Assembly (NCBI GenBank): GCA_024760905.1
Contig: CM045735.1
Coordinates: 10,630,749 to 10,694,748 of the forward strand
Reading direction: 5' to 3'
Source of the DNA: Plotosus lineatus
Lineage: Eukaryota; Chordata; Actinopteri; Siluriformes; Plotosidae
DNA length: 64,000 nt
Part shown: one piece after another, positions 50,772 to 62,167 of the stretch
Layout of the letters: each line of letters opens with the position of its first letter
Numbering within the stretch: the stretch's first letter is position 1
Made by a program: the position numbers and the translations under genes
The notes under the pieces: generated by a model
What the model was told of the DNA's origin: nothing
Databases searched by the model: none
What the model saw: the letters and a program-made list of their open reading frames with translations, nothing else

Positions 50772-50848
50772 ATTGGTATATGGTACATGGTACTATAGGT
50801 ATATGGTACTATAGGTATATGGCACATGGTATGATTGGTACTCTGGTC
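50772..50848 (+). repeat. GGTACATGG minisatellite 31, array end
   Basis: Four units with no tRNA after them. This is the last array sequence before the hnRNP H gene. Confidence 0.75.
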
Positions 50849-51105
50849 AAAAACCTTTCCAAATTGCCCCAGGTGTGAGTGTAAATACTTGTGTGTTTTG
50901 ACGGTTTGGACAGCTGTTCAGAGTCTATCTACCTCATCATTGCCGGCAGACATAGGCTCCAACCTTCCTGTGACCCGAAGAGGATTCATTAGCTTCATTG
51001 CGTGAGCGAGAAAGAAATAAAGAAGGGCAGAGGAATGAAGGAAGTTCTGTCAGGGTCAGAATTTCTGAGGACTTTAGTGAGTTATGTGGTTCAATTGCCT
51101 GATTT

Positions 51106-51106
<1 letters not shown>

Positions 51107-51144
<38 letters not shown>
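51107..51144 (+). repeat. (GT)n microsatellite
   Basis: About 19 GT repeats upstream of the hnRNP H gene. Confidence 0.9.
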
Positions 51145-51147
<3 letters not shown>

Positions 51148-51199
51148 ATTTTAATTTTTTATCTCTCTCTCATTACCAAAGATGTCACAGATAGGGTGT

Positions 51200-51664
51200 A
51201 CAGTAATTTGTTCAAAGAGTCGACTCTTACTGATTCCTGAATCACATAAGCGTCGAAGAAGAACTAACCGGAAGTGGTGCCTGAGGGGAAGTCGAGCACG
51301 CTGACTAACTGCGATTAGTAAGGTGTCGTTTTTATTTTTAAAATATCGTATTATATTTATTTGCAATAGTGCTGTACATGTATGAATACAGAAAATATTT
51401 CTTGTGAACCTAATTAATATATTTTTAAGACAATAATGTGTTTTTTGTTGTTTTTTCCCGTCGTTTTTTGAGGCCTAGTTAGCTTTTGTTTACTCGTTAG
51501 CGCCATTTGCTTTTTTGGCCTTTGTGCTGTCAGTATTGGCGTCAGTAGCACTTCTAACCCCGAACTTCCGCCTTTTATTTCACCTGTGTTCGTGTTAAAT
51601 TATATTTTGCTCCATTTTATTTTTGTGAATTAACGGTGTTGTGCTTGATAGAGTTGTACAAGTC
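51200..51664 (+). promoter_or_regulatory. Likely promoter and 5' UTR of the hnRNP H gene
   Basis: This stretch lies between the (GT)n repeat and the start codon. It has CpG-containing DNA and a consensus ETS-type site CCGGAAGT (51268-51275), common in TATA-less housekeeping promoters. No TATA box is evident. The transcription start and any 5' UTR intron cannot be fixed from sequence alone. Confidence 0.45.
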
Positions 51665-54600
51665 ATGGCTGAAGATGAGGGATTTGTGGTGAGAGTTCGA
51701 GGTCTGCCCTGGTCCTGCTCCGTGGATGAAGTGTCCAGATTCTTTTCTGGTAAAAAAAAAAAAAAAATCTAACTAATATTTGTTCAGTCATTCACGTATT
51801 TACAAGTTAGTTTCATCATATTATTCGGGTTGGGGAAAGGCCGCAGCCTCTCAGCCGACACGTCACATGGCGAAGGCGGGATGAAGTTCTCAAATTCTTA
51901 ACTTGACCAACAGAACCAGGACAAAATTTCCTTCATTCCTTCCATCTTTCTTTCACTTCACCTACCTATTTGTGGTCTTATGAACGCTGGAGCCTTTAGA
52001 GATGTAAAGGTGGAGAAATAATGTTTAAAAAAAAAGATATTAAGACCATTACTTGTTTGATGGCGTCTTTTCAGATTGCAAAGTTGCAAATAATGGATCC
52101 AGCATCCATTTCACCTACACCCGAGAAGGCAGACCCAGTGGAGAGGCCTTTGTTGAGCTCGAGTCAGAGGACGACTTGAAGATTGCTCTCAAAAAAGACA
52201 GAGAAACGATGGGACACAGATACGTAGAAGGTATTTTTGGCGAAAAAGAAAAACAAACATGTGTATATCGTGAAAGATGTTGTTACCCAAGATGCAATTG
52301 TTCATATAGACGGAAAGTTGGCTTCGAAAAGATACTACTGTATAAGAATCGGATTCATACATTAAGTTTGTTAAGGGGTTACAACATGATCTGTGTGTTA
52401 AGGTGAACTGTCATAGGTACGGATCCTGTATTTGTGTTTATTAATGATAGTCATGCTTCTTGATCGCCTCATAAATTTCATATCACGCAACCTGAGTAAG
52501 CAGAATGCACAGTTTTTAGACGAGTCTGTCATTTATTGCAAGACGAATACTGGTCAACATCTGTGTAAATGAAGTTCATTTTAATGGCATTGAAGTCCAT
52601 GTGATTGCACCATAGTAAAAAGTTCAGCATTTAAAATTCAACTTTTTGTCCTGAAGTATAAAGCCAGCTGTTTAATTCCATGAATAAGTGTGTGAGTTGT
52701 ATGATTTTAGCTTTACCATTGTTACACTGTTAGGGTCAGTGGTGGTCTAGTGGTTAGGGCGCAGGATCGCTGATTCTAAGGTTGGGAGTTCGAGTCTCCA
52801 CAAGGTCGCCACTGACACCCCCCCCAGTGGAGCTAACTGGGTTATCAAAGGCCGGCCATGTCTCTCACTGTCTATGGTGTGAGGCATGTAAAAGAACCAT
52901 TGCTGACTTTCGACAAGAGTAGGCTTCAAAGTTGTCAGCGTGTTTCTAATCGGGAGTTGGAGTACCCTGAGGCAGTTCATTCATAGTAACGTTCTGGCAA
53001 CTCCTGCAGCGGCATTGGAACTCAGTTGTATCGGCATTTGCCCTTCCATTGGATCATTCCGGTGGCGCCGAGAGGGGGGACTTGCTGCTCGGGTAACAGC
53101 CTGTCCTCCATTACTCCCTACCCAGGCTCTGTGCACTGGAGAGTATCACCAGCCGGGATACTAGCCAGAGCGCAGCCATAGTCCTCCAGGACTGACAGAG
53201 GCCTACTACTACTGTTACAATAAAACATTTTACGAGACAAAACTATGTCTAGGGGTATACAGTGACGTGTAAAGCCGCATTCACGCAATGACTAATTCAA
53301 AGTGAGGGACAACTTAGAGAAAACTGGGGAGAGGGTTTCATTTGCAGCTACATAAACTCTACATAAGAGTCGTCATTTTTGTACTTGTGGCTGGTATGTT
53401 TGTTAGTTCTGCCTGCACTGGTACTCTCAGCCAGACTCGCAAAACTCTTCTCGCAATTAAAATAAGGGAAGTCAAGTATATACAGGGATCCCCCACTTTC
53501 CGCGCTTACTGGTGACCGAGACCCTCCCGCGACTTCCAAAAAGTAGGATCGACCCCCCCCCCCACGTATACGTTATCAATAAATACGTATTCAGCGCTAT
53601 AAATGCTTTTACTAACAATTAAGCATTCACAAATAATGCATAAGATGTAAATAAAATATAAGTACACACAGACGCGTGCGCACACAGATGTGCACCTTGC
53701 ATAAAAATGTAAGTAGTTTTGTTGAGAGGGTTTGGGTTTTTTTTTTTTTTTTTTGCATAATTGGCCTTGTGACATTTTCCAGAGCTTTTTCCCTATTTTT
53801 CCTTAATTTCTTTTTTTTTTTTTTCTTTTTTCTCTCTCAATGAATATTTTTGAAAAACCCGCAGTGCACTGAAGCCGCTGGAACTAAAGCGTGAAGTAGC
53901 GAGGGATCACTGTATTTAACAAACGTATGTGCACACAAAAAGCACATCAGTGAGAGTCACCATGGTTACAGGTGGACTCTGTTTTCGTCCTTTAAAACTC
54001 TCGGCATTCCCAATAAAAGATATTGATGTTTTCAAAAGAAACAATGTAAGTACCGTAGTACCGAATCTTCGTTAGTGGACTCAGCGTTCACCCGGGCTGA
54101 ACTTTCACAGAAATGACTCCAGCAATAACCAATCAGAGCTTAAATATACTGTTTTTTAGATTTTATTTTATAGATGTTGCCAAGCACTTAACTTCCATAG
54201 ACGATTTCAAATGGGCCATTTCGTGTGCAGTTCAGTAGCAAGCGAGACGATTTGCTGCTTCCTGTGTAAAGGTGGCTTAATAAGGGCCATTGATTTTTAT
54301 TTATTTATTTTTTTCACCTGGGTAGTAAATGTTATAAATTCCTCCCTGTGAGGGGAAGTAAAATTCTACAAATCAGAGAACACCCACATGTCCACACCTT
54401 TGGTTACACTTTTTGAAGGTACATCTTTAACCATGGTTTATGATCTTAATTCTGTCTGAAAGCTTCTGCACTCATTTCTCTGGTCGTGTTGAATTTGAAA
54501 ACCTTCCCGTCCTGCAGTTTTTATTACAAAAACTATTTCTTTCCTCACAGTATTTAAATCCAATAATGTGGAGATGGACTGGGTTCTTAAACACACCGGT

Positions 54601-57600
54601 CCCAACGGTCCGGATACAGACGGGGACGGACTGGTGCGGCTGCGCGGTCTGCCTTTTGGCTGTAGCAAGGAGGAGATTGTACAGTTCTTCTCAGGTATGT
54701 CCTGCTGGCGCTACTGATCAGGATGAAACACTTAATAGATTAATAATTGACACACAGCTGCATATTTGACCATTTGCATGTATTTTTATTTAGATACTCT
54801 ATGATTTTGTTGTTTGTTTTTGGATGCCAGCTGTTGATCTGGACAAAATGTTCATACTATCGATCAAAACACAAGTCAATTGTTAGTTTGTGTGATCAAA
54901 CTGGTACAATCTAATCTAATCAATCTGAATGCATCAAAATGTTAGTGTGTATGTTTTTTTTTTTTGTTAATATTATATTATTATCATATCAAAATTAAGA
55001 ACGGTGTGAATGGGCATGTGATTTAATGTGTCCCCTGCTGGGGTTATCTGTCCTTGGGTTGAAGGGTTGGAAATCGTGCCAAATGGGATAACATTGCCGG
55101 TGGACTACATGTGGAGGAGTACGGGGGAGGCCTTCGTGCAGTTTGCTTCACAGGAAATAGCTGAAAAGGCTCTAAAGAAACACAAGGAAAGAATAGGGCA
55201 CAGGTGGGGATGGTTGGCGGGTTCAGCTGCTTTTCTTGTGGAATTCACTGACTTCAGTCATGACGCCTGTTTACCAGACACAGATTAAGCCAAGGTCATG
55301 ACTTGCGTGTGTGTCTCCTTTCGTGAAGGTAAGTCAGACTTGACTTAACCTGTGCCTGGAAAACTGGCCACACTATACACATAATTAATCCACACAAGTG
55401 TCATGAACATGCACACGTCTCCAGAAGAGGAATATCACCACATTCATGGGTTGTATGATTTTCTTCGTTATTTTTTTTCTCCCTTTCGATAGTCCAAACC
55501 TGTTTATGTCTAAAGGTTATCTATATTGTATGCACTTAATATTGTCTACTTGTGGTTGATATAAATTGTTTATTTTATTTTATTTCTTTTTTTTTTTTCC
55601 TTTTTTTTTTTTTAGAAAGACGCAACACGCCTGTTTATCATTCTGACTGCGTCTTTTTGTCTTCTTACCAACTTGATCTGTGCAGACAGAAAGCCTAGAT
55701 GAGAACAAGGCATAAATACACACATTTTCCAAACACGTTCGCTTAGTTACGTGTATTCTTCGTCAAAGTAGCAGCTATCCGTAAGGGAAGTATCGATTCT
55801 GTGAGATTCACGTTCTATAACCATGCTTCTAAATCGCTGGACATGAAACGAAAAGCTCGACTTTTGTATTTTTGCGAAGATGAAATTGAAAGGGCTGCAA
55901 CCTGGCTCTTCTGATCGCTGCATTCCTTGAAATCTGGAGATGTGTTTATGCAAAAGGTGGTATTCAGAGACTTATTGTATTCTCACTTCATCCAGCCAGA
56001 TATAGTCCAGACAGATCAAGGTCCAAAGGGCCAGTATTCTAGTATTTTCTAAAAGATTAGAATTGTATCTAACTTGAGTTTGGAGCGCTGACGGCTTTCT
56101 GTGGATGTATAGGTACATTGAGATCTTCAAGAGCAGCCGTGCCGAAGTGCGCACTCATTACGAACCACCTCGTAAGGGCATGGGTATGCAGAGACCCGGC
56201 CCATACGACAGGCCCAGCGCTGGTGGCCGTGGCTATGGCAGCATGAGCAGAGGAGGTTCCTTTGACAGGACCCGGCGTGGAGGATACGGAGGAGGTGCGA
56301 TTGTTTTTAAATTCTGGAGGTTGTTCATGGATTACTTGCATTGCATTGAAGTTTAATATGGCGGCCATCATGACTGCTAATCTGTAGCTTTTGGTTATCC
56401 AGTTATGAGCTTAATGTTCCTGTACATTGTCCCTTAAATAAAGAGTAAATTAAATTAAATTAAATCCATGGGCTCCTGTGTGGTCTGCCACTGCCACCCA
56501 AGAATTTGAGACTTCAAGCCCATATTGATGCACACAACCTAAGAGCAGTTTAACCGCGCTCTCTGGGATGGAGGAATGGCCAATCACTGGTGTCTGTGTT
56601 GAATTCATGCGTTACAAAGGCAAAGTGCAAAGGCGTTACAAAAGTAGTATCTTCCTCTGAGCGTGTTATGTTGGTCATGACGTGCTGGCATCATGTGGCT
56701 CAGAGGAAAGGTTCTTCGCCTTTTCCCTGCCTGCTGGTTGTTGGTAATTGTGTGATGGGAAGCATCAACTGTCAGGGGCTAATTGGCTTTGACCAAAATT
56801 GCAGACAATAAAGGTGGGAACAATTAATCATAATCTCAGGTGGAAGGGGGAGAGGTGGATTCATGTGTGTGAAGGTAGCTGGATACCATTTCCTTCGATT
56901 GTGGAGTTTGGGGGTGGGGCTATGATTGGTTTTGTTTTGTGCCCCCCCCCCCCATAATGGGAAGCACCTGCTTTGCTTTTGGCCTTCCTTGTATGCAGTG
57001 GTCATATGATGGGGAAATATGTGAAAGCCCACACACATTATGCTAATAAATACATTCCACCTCTTTCAGGCATGTCAGATGGACACTACCGGGATGGCTG
57101 TTCCAGCTTTTCAAGCACGACTGGCCACTGTGTGCACGTGAGAGGACTGCCATACCGCGCCTCAGAAAACGACATTTACACTGTAAGGATGGGTGAACGC
57201 ATCATAAGGCATTGTTTCCGTTCGCTGAAAATGTCCCAAGATGATATTTGTCTTGTTTCTCGCAGTTCTTTGCTCCTCTGAACCCCGTGCGCGTCCACAT
57301 CGAGGTGGGTCCAGACGGGCGCGTGACCGGAGAAGCTGATGTGGAGTTTGCAACACACGAGGACGCTGTGGCTGCCATGTCCAAGGATAAGGCCAATATG
57401 CGTATGTACTGCTGACCACAATCTGGATTTAGATGGGTTGTTTTTAGTTTTGCTCATCAGGGTTTTTTTTTTTTTTTCCTTTCTCCTCCCCCCATGTATG
57501 CAGAGCATCGTTACCTCGAGCTTTTTTTAAACTCAACCGAAAGGGGCAGTAATGGAGGATATGGAGGCCACATGGGTAAGTGGTTGTGGAGGATGATGTC

Positions 57601-59357
57601 AATCTTTCACAAATATTATTACATCTACAAAGGTGGTTGTTTTACCATTGGGTTTATTTTATTAGCAGGATTATGCCTACATGCCCTGTACTACTGTATA
57701 GTGTTTGGTTAGAGTGCTTAGCACATGATTTTAGAGGTTGTAGGTTCGATTTCCTGTTCGACCCGAATGTGCTAAGACCCCTGGGCAGTATCTTAACCAT
57801 AAGTCCCTGTCCCTGTGCCCCAGCAGTATAAATGTGTACCAGTAAAAATACTGGAAAGGTAAAATTCTTACATCACATGGTCAGCTTGATGCTACCAAAA
57901 CCAGGGATGAGGGTCAAGCTCCTTGCCGCTCTGAGCTCATTTCTTGCGAGCAAGTGCAGGTTTCAGAAATGGCTTGAGGTGTGGAGGGTTTTTATTTTTT
58001 TCAGATGATCTGTTCAGAATTGGAAGTGGTGGAGTCAAGGGGTTAACTCGTTGTGGTTTCATATGGCTTTGTATATCGTGCAGAAGCTTATAACTACCAG
58101 TTGGTGATTCTTGATTGGAAGTGTCACATTACAGAGACCAGAATGGGGGTGCTCAGTACTGTCTGTGTGTGGGTTTTTTCTTTGTTTGTTTTTTCTCTGC
58201 AGATTGGAGGTTTACACTCTGACTGTATTTTTACATCATTAGAAGGGGTCATAGGGTGGCACGGTGGTGTAGTGGTGAGCATGGTCGCCTCACAGCAAGA
58301 ACGCCTGGGTTGGATTCCTGGCCTTTCTGTGCGGAGTTTGCATGTTCTCCCTGTGCCCGCGTCGGTTTCCTCCCACAGTCCAAAAACATGCACAGTAGGT
58401 TAATTGGCCATTCTAAATTGCCCATAGGTTCGCATCGTGCGGAAGGCAATGGCAAACCACTGTACTATCCTTGCCAAGAAAACCCTCCATGAAGATGATA
58501 ATCAAGGCATTATCCTTCATACCAGGTTGCCAAGAGTCGTCCTACGACTCGGAAGGTACCAGAAGGAGTTTGCTTTTATAAATGATGAGTGTGAATAGAA
58601 TTACAGTGATCCCTCGCTATTTCATGCTTCAGTTTCTGCGGCTGCAGTGCTTCGCGGGTTTTTCAAAAATATTCATCGGGGGGTTGGGGGGGTGTTTAAG
58701 AGAAAATAGGGAAAAAGTTAAAGAAAATGCCACAAAACAAGGCCAATTATGCAAAAAAAAATAAAAACTACTTACATTTTTATGTGAGGTGCGCATCTGT
58801 GTGCGTGTGTGTCTGTACGTGTGTGAATTTATATTTTTACATTTTATACATTGTTTTTGAATGTTTGTCATTATAAGCATTTGTGGCGTTGAATGTGTAT
58901 TTATTGATATTATATACACATGCACGTATACATCAGTCATGGGGGGGGTCGATCCTTTCCCTGTATTTAAGTTTGTTTTTTAAATGTCTCACAGCCAGTT
59001 GTTTTCTTGTGTTTCTGGCATTTTTAGGTAATCAGTCTTCCTATGGCCATGAGGGTCAGAGTATGGGAGGCAGCTATGGTGGAGGCTATAGCAGCCAGTC
59101 CGGTATGGGGGGATACAATGACTACGGTAAGGGTCTTTCCATAAATCCAACAAATTCTTTCCAAATGCCAATCAAAGTGCAGTATTTTCTCGATTTGGGG
59201 ATTAACCAGCAGATCTCTGTGCTGCTTTGACTTTTTAATGCATTAGTATGCGTTCTCTGTCGTACCAGGTAACCAGAGCAGCAGTTATTACGGTGGCTCT
59301 CGTGGCTCCATGGGTATGAACGGTGGCATGAGCATGGGAGGAGGCTGGGGCATGTAA
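51665..59357 (+). CDS. hnrnph1: hnRNP H1-like RNA-binding protein (spliced, 404 aa)
   Basis: Ten coding exons join in one frame with GT-AG introns: 51665-51749, 52075-52230, 54551-54694, 55065-55203, 56113-56294, 57070-57182, 57266-57401, 57504-57575, 59028-59126, 59269-59357 (1,215 nt). The protein starts [19 protein letters not shown] and ends GGGWGM. It has three quasi-RRMs: residues about 6-84 ([20 protein letters not shown]), 107-183 ([20 protein letters not shown]) and 255-332 ([28 protein letters not shown]). A Gly/Arg/Tyr linker (about 190-235) and a Gly/Tyr/Met-rich tail (about 340-404) follow. The family binds G-runs in pre-mRNA in the nucleus and controls splicing and polyadenylation. 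Oddities: the Tyr-rich exon found between linker and third qRRM in mammalian H1 is not seen in 56295-57069; qRRM2 reads [11 protein letters not shown] where mammals have DFQGRSTGEAF. The ATG has G at +4. The fish paralogue hnrnph1l is an equally possible name; I could not separate them. Confidence 0.9.
52733..52947 (+). mobile_element. tRNA-derived SINE, 3'-truncated, in hnRNP H intron 2
   Basis: Head GGTGGTCTAGTGGTTAGGGC with GGGAGTTCGAGTCTCC (B-box-like), then GGGTTATCAAAGGCCGGCCA, ending near GTCAGCGTGTTTCT. Same family as 50178. The head is not a tRNA gene. Confidence 0.78.
53483..53912 (-). mobile_element. TA-flanked MITE in hnRNP H intron 2
   Basis: Ends CAGGGATCCCCCACTT (left) and, on the minus strand, CAGTGATCCCTCGCTA (right), flanked by TA (53481-53482 and 53913-53914). 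This fits a Tc1/mariner-like non-autonomous element of 430 bp. Internal T-runs; no open frame. Confidence 0.72.
57716..57865 (+). mobile_element. SINE-like fragment in hnRNP H intron 8
   Basis: TTGGTTAGAGTGCTTAGCAC and GAGGTTGTAGGTTCGATTTC look like a decayed tRNA-like head, then CCCTGGGCAGTATCTTAACC and CCAGTAAAAATACTGGAAAG. Confidence 0.5.
58253..58566 (+). mobile_element. DANA/mermaid-type SINE in hnRNP H intron 8
   Basis: Start GGGTGGCACGGTGGTGTAGT and GTCGCCTCACAGCAAGAACG, core GTTTGCATGTTCTCCCTGTG and TTTCCTCCCACAGTCCAAAA, then GGTTAATTGGCCATTCTAAA. The 3' part is a separate tail (AAGGCAATGGCAAACCACTG to ACTCGGAAGGTACC). Confidence 0.78.
58604..58963 (+). mobile_element. TA-flanked MITE in hnRNP H intron 8, inverted to the intron 2 copy
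   Basis: Begins CAGTGATCCCTCGCTATTTC and ends CCTTTCCCTG, flanked by TA (58602-58603, 58964-58965). It aligns with 53483-53912 in opposite orientation (shared CGGGTTTTTCAAAAATATTC) with an internal deletion near its 3' end. Confidence 0.72.
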
Positions 59358-59713
59358 GAGGTTTCAGTATATAACCACCAAAGCTGAAAAAGGAGACATT
59401 TTGGTAGAAATGAAGCCTGTCAGAAGCTCTACAGAATTTTGTTCTTTGTTAGGAGTGAGAAAAGACTTGGACCCTTTCATGTCTGTCCCATTTTTTTTTT
59501 TGAGTGTTTGCACTGCAGTCAGTATCTGTTTTTGTATTGTGTATTTGCTAAAGCAGTGGCGACAGTGAGGATCTTGTGACTGTTCTTATCTTTCAGCCAA
59601 GTTTCAGCCTGTAAATATTCTCATTAATATTTAGTCCAGAGGCTTTAGAATGCCTTTAACATATCTACTACGACTCTGGGTTTTTATAATGTGACAGTTG
59701 TGAATATTTTTTA

Positions 59714-59719
59714 AATAAA
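59714..59719 (+). promoter_or_regulatory. Poly-A signal of the hnRNP H gene
   Basis: AATAAA 357 bases after the stop codon, followed by a T-rich stretch. A second AATAAA at 59827-59832 could serve a longer 3' UTR. Confidence 0.7.
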
Positions 59720-60149
59720 GAAACTGGAAAAAATTATTTTGGCCAGATCTGATTTAACTCTCGGTGTTTTAATCTTTTGAGTTGTAGGCATGTATTCCTT
59801 TCCCATAGTCTGTCACTGATCTCTCGAATAAACTTGTTTGTGGTTATAGCGGTGTCTGTGTTTGTTGGAAACTTAAATGACGTGAAAAATGATCTCACGG
59901 CCTGAGATATTAACATATTTTTACCTTTCTTGCATTCATTTATCATGGAGCCAGGAATCCCAGATCTCCTCTATTTGGAGGAATTCCTCTATTTTTTCAG
60001 GTTCCCTGTGGCCCCTTTGATCCCCAGCTGAAATATTTTCATTTCCTCTAGTTCTGGACTCGTTTCCTCTATTTTTTTTTCTAAACTGCGCTGGGATCCC
60101 TGCATGGAGCTGTTTTATTTCACTCACTCACCAAACCATTTACTCCTAC

Positions 60150-60390
60150 TACTAGAGTTGCAGGAAGGCTGAAGTCTCTCTCAGCAGACATTCGGTGACG
60201 GCAGGGTGCACCCTGAATAGCTCAGCAGATTCTTAAAGGGTAACACGCAACTATTTACGATTACTTCCACACCTGGGGCAATTGGGACCTGTCAGTTCAG
60301 GTACTGTGGGAGGAAACCAGAGGAGATTCTTACAATTTCAGGGAGAACATGCAAACTCCACAGTACCCTGTTACTGTGCCGCCCTGGTTT
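60150..60390 (-). mobile_element. Decayed SINE/L2-tail copy
   Basis: GTGGGAGGAAACCAGAGGAG and GGGAGAACATGCAAACTCCA, then GTGCCGCCCTGG: a decayed antisense copy of the type at 58253. A similar decayed piece follows at 60500-60760. Confidence 0.6.
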
Positions 60391-60779
60391 ATTTCTCTTT
60401 TTCTTTCAAAATTGGGCCAAATTGATTGAAAAAATTCTAGTATCGAACAACTTTTCTGGGGGGAAAAAAAAAATTCACCCGTCCAGTGACATTTGCCAAA
60501 GCACGTTATCTTTATTAGGGTCAGGCTGAGGCTGGTGCTCATCCCAGCTAACACTGCGCAAGGGAAGGATTCACCCTGAACAACTTGCCAGAGCATTGCA
60601 GGAATGTAAGACGAAACACAACTACACCAAGGGGTAATTTGGGACCGCCAAATATTTTAGTGTGCATGTCTTTGAGTTGTTCAAGCAAACTGGAGCATGT
60701 GGAGGAAACCCATGCTCTCATTGGGAGAGAGGGAGTCAACCCCAGCTGGCTGGTGAGAGGCATGGCATACCTTAACTTG

Positions 60780-61034
60780 GAGGTAAATCTATCCAGCAAC
60801 ACTTTAAAGTCTTATCATCGTCAAGGATTGGGATACTTGGGTATGGAAGTTGGTCTTGAATATTAATTATACCTCCTACTAAAACATTATCAGCATATCC
60901 ACATTTATATAAACTAATACAGCTTGGATTGTAAAACGAAATAGAAATAATTTAATATTTAAAATTGAGGTTTCTTTCTTAAAATCAATATGTTAAGCCA
61001 TTTAAAGTCATTGGTCATAGTCTTTCTCTTTCGT
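60780..61034. other. AT-rich intergenic DNA, nothing recognised
   Basis: No open frame, repeat family or RNA gene is evident here. Confidence 0.5.
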
Positions 61035-61107
61035 GGGTGATTAGCTTTAATGGTAGAGCGCGTGCTTAGTATGGGAGAGGTAGCAGGATCGATGCCCGCA
61101 TTCTCCA
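61035..61107 (+). pseudogene. tRNA-Ala-like, anticodon AGT, decayed
   Basis: Acceptor GGGTGAT against ATTCTCC has mismatches. D-arm GCTTTAATGGTAGAGC is near intact. Loop TTAGTAT has anticodon AGT but stem CGTGC/GGGAG is poor. A further remnant of a tRNA 3' end lies at about 61190-61217. Confidence 0.6.
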
Positions 61108-61640
61108 GGTAAAGGTTTTTTTCTCCTTCAAAGTGTTTATAATTTAGGAAGTAAATAGGGGACCGTATACAGGACTTAAAGTGACTTAAGAACGGGATCA
61201 ACGCCCGCATACCTCCGTTATAATTTTTTTTTTAAATTTTCTCTTGGAAGTGTTTACAACTTAGGACTTCAATAGTGTGTTCAATGCTGATATGAATTAT
61301 TTTTAAAAAATTGTACTGAGGTAGTTTAATTACTTTTTATATTAAAATAATTAAGTAATGTTAATTTCACATATGTAAACAAACAGGAAATAAGTAGTTA
61401 TAAAAAGAAATAATGATCAAATAAATTAATTCAACAAAATGACTGGAAAAATGTCAGCAACAATAATAGCAATTATAAAGGTAAGGATAGCAGTAGCAGT
61501 AATAATAATAATAATAATAATAATTTGAAAAGCATGAAATTAAATTGCCATTTGTATCATACCTGGAAAGGAGTGTGAAGAAAAATAATTATTTAATCCC
61601 ACCTGTACCTACTGATAATAATGTACCCACTTCCCAGTTG
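61108..61640. other. AT-rich intergenic DNA with an (AAT)n tract
   Basis: Includes eight AAT triplets at about 61500-61524 and the tRNA 3'-end remnant near 61190. Nothing else is recognised. Confidence 0.5.
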
Positions 61641-61644
61641 ATCT

Positions 61645-61990
61645 CGAACATTTTGGTCCCCATTCGTTTTCTGAACCTGTTAATCCTATGGTCATGGGCA
61701 GTGTGGTACCCATTTCAGATGACTCTGGGAAAGTGTGGGGAACACCCTGAACAGCTGACCAGGCCATCACAGGGCCAACACTCACACAACTCATACTCCA
61801 ACTCACACCTAAGATTAATTTGGAACAGCCAGTTAAACTACTGCGCATGTTTTTGGACTGTGGGAAGAAACCCGAGTACCCAGAGGAAACCCACACAAGC
61901 CCATGCAAAAATGGCCGACATGAGAATCGAACCCAGGACCTGCTGTGACACCCAGTTGTATTTATGTACCCCTCGTACCCCAAAGCATAT
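61645..61990 (-). mobile_element. Decayed SINE/L2-tail copy
   Basis: CATTCGTTTTCTGAACCTGT, ACAGCTGACCAGGCCATCAC, TTTTTGGACTGTGGGAAGAA and GAATCGAACCCAGGACCTGC, in antisense order. Confidence 0.65.
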
Positions 61991-62167
61991 ACTAGTACAA
62001 TCCTATCAAACTATTTAAAAGAAAGAAAAGAGAACAAGCAACAAACAAACATAAGATCACTTAAATAAATAACAGAGAATTAGAATAATTCGACAATATA
62101 CAAGAAAAGAAGAAATAAGGGAACACTTGGTGTAATCTTGCGCAGAAAAGCTGTTCACTTTTAAGTT

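Noticed and set aside
578..50848. Regularly spaced repeats suggestive of a CRISPR array
   Set aside because: Repeats are degenerate and contiguous, with no unique spacers of fixed length, no cas genes, and a spliced eukaryotic gene in the window.
50178..52790. Additional tRNA genes from the B-box-like heads at about 50190, 52740, 46110 and 62450
   Set aside because: No cloverleaf closes, and each head continues into a SINE body and tail.
56295..57069. A Tyr/Gly-rich exon in hnRNP H intron 5
   Set aside because: I read all frames between the flanking exons and saw no GYGG- or YDDY-like segment with splice sites. A diverged short exon cannot be fully excluded.
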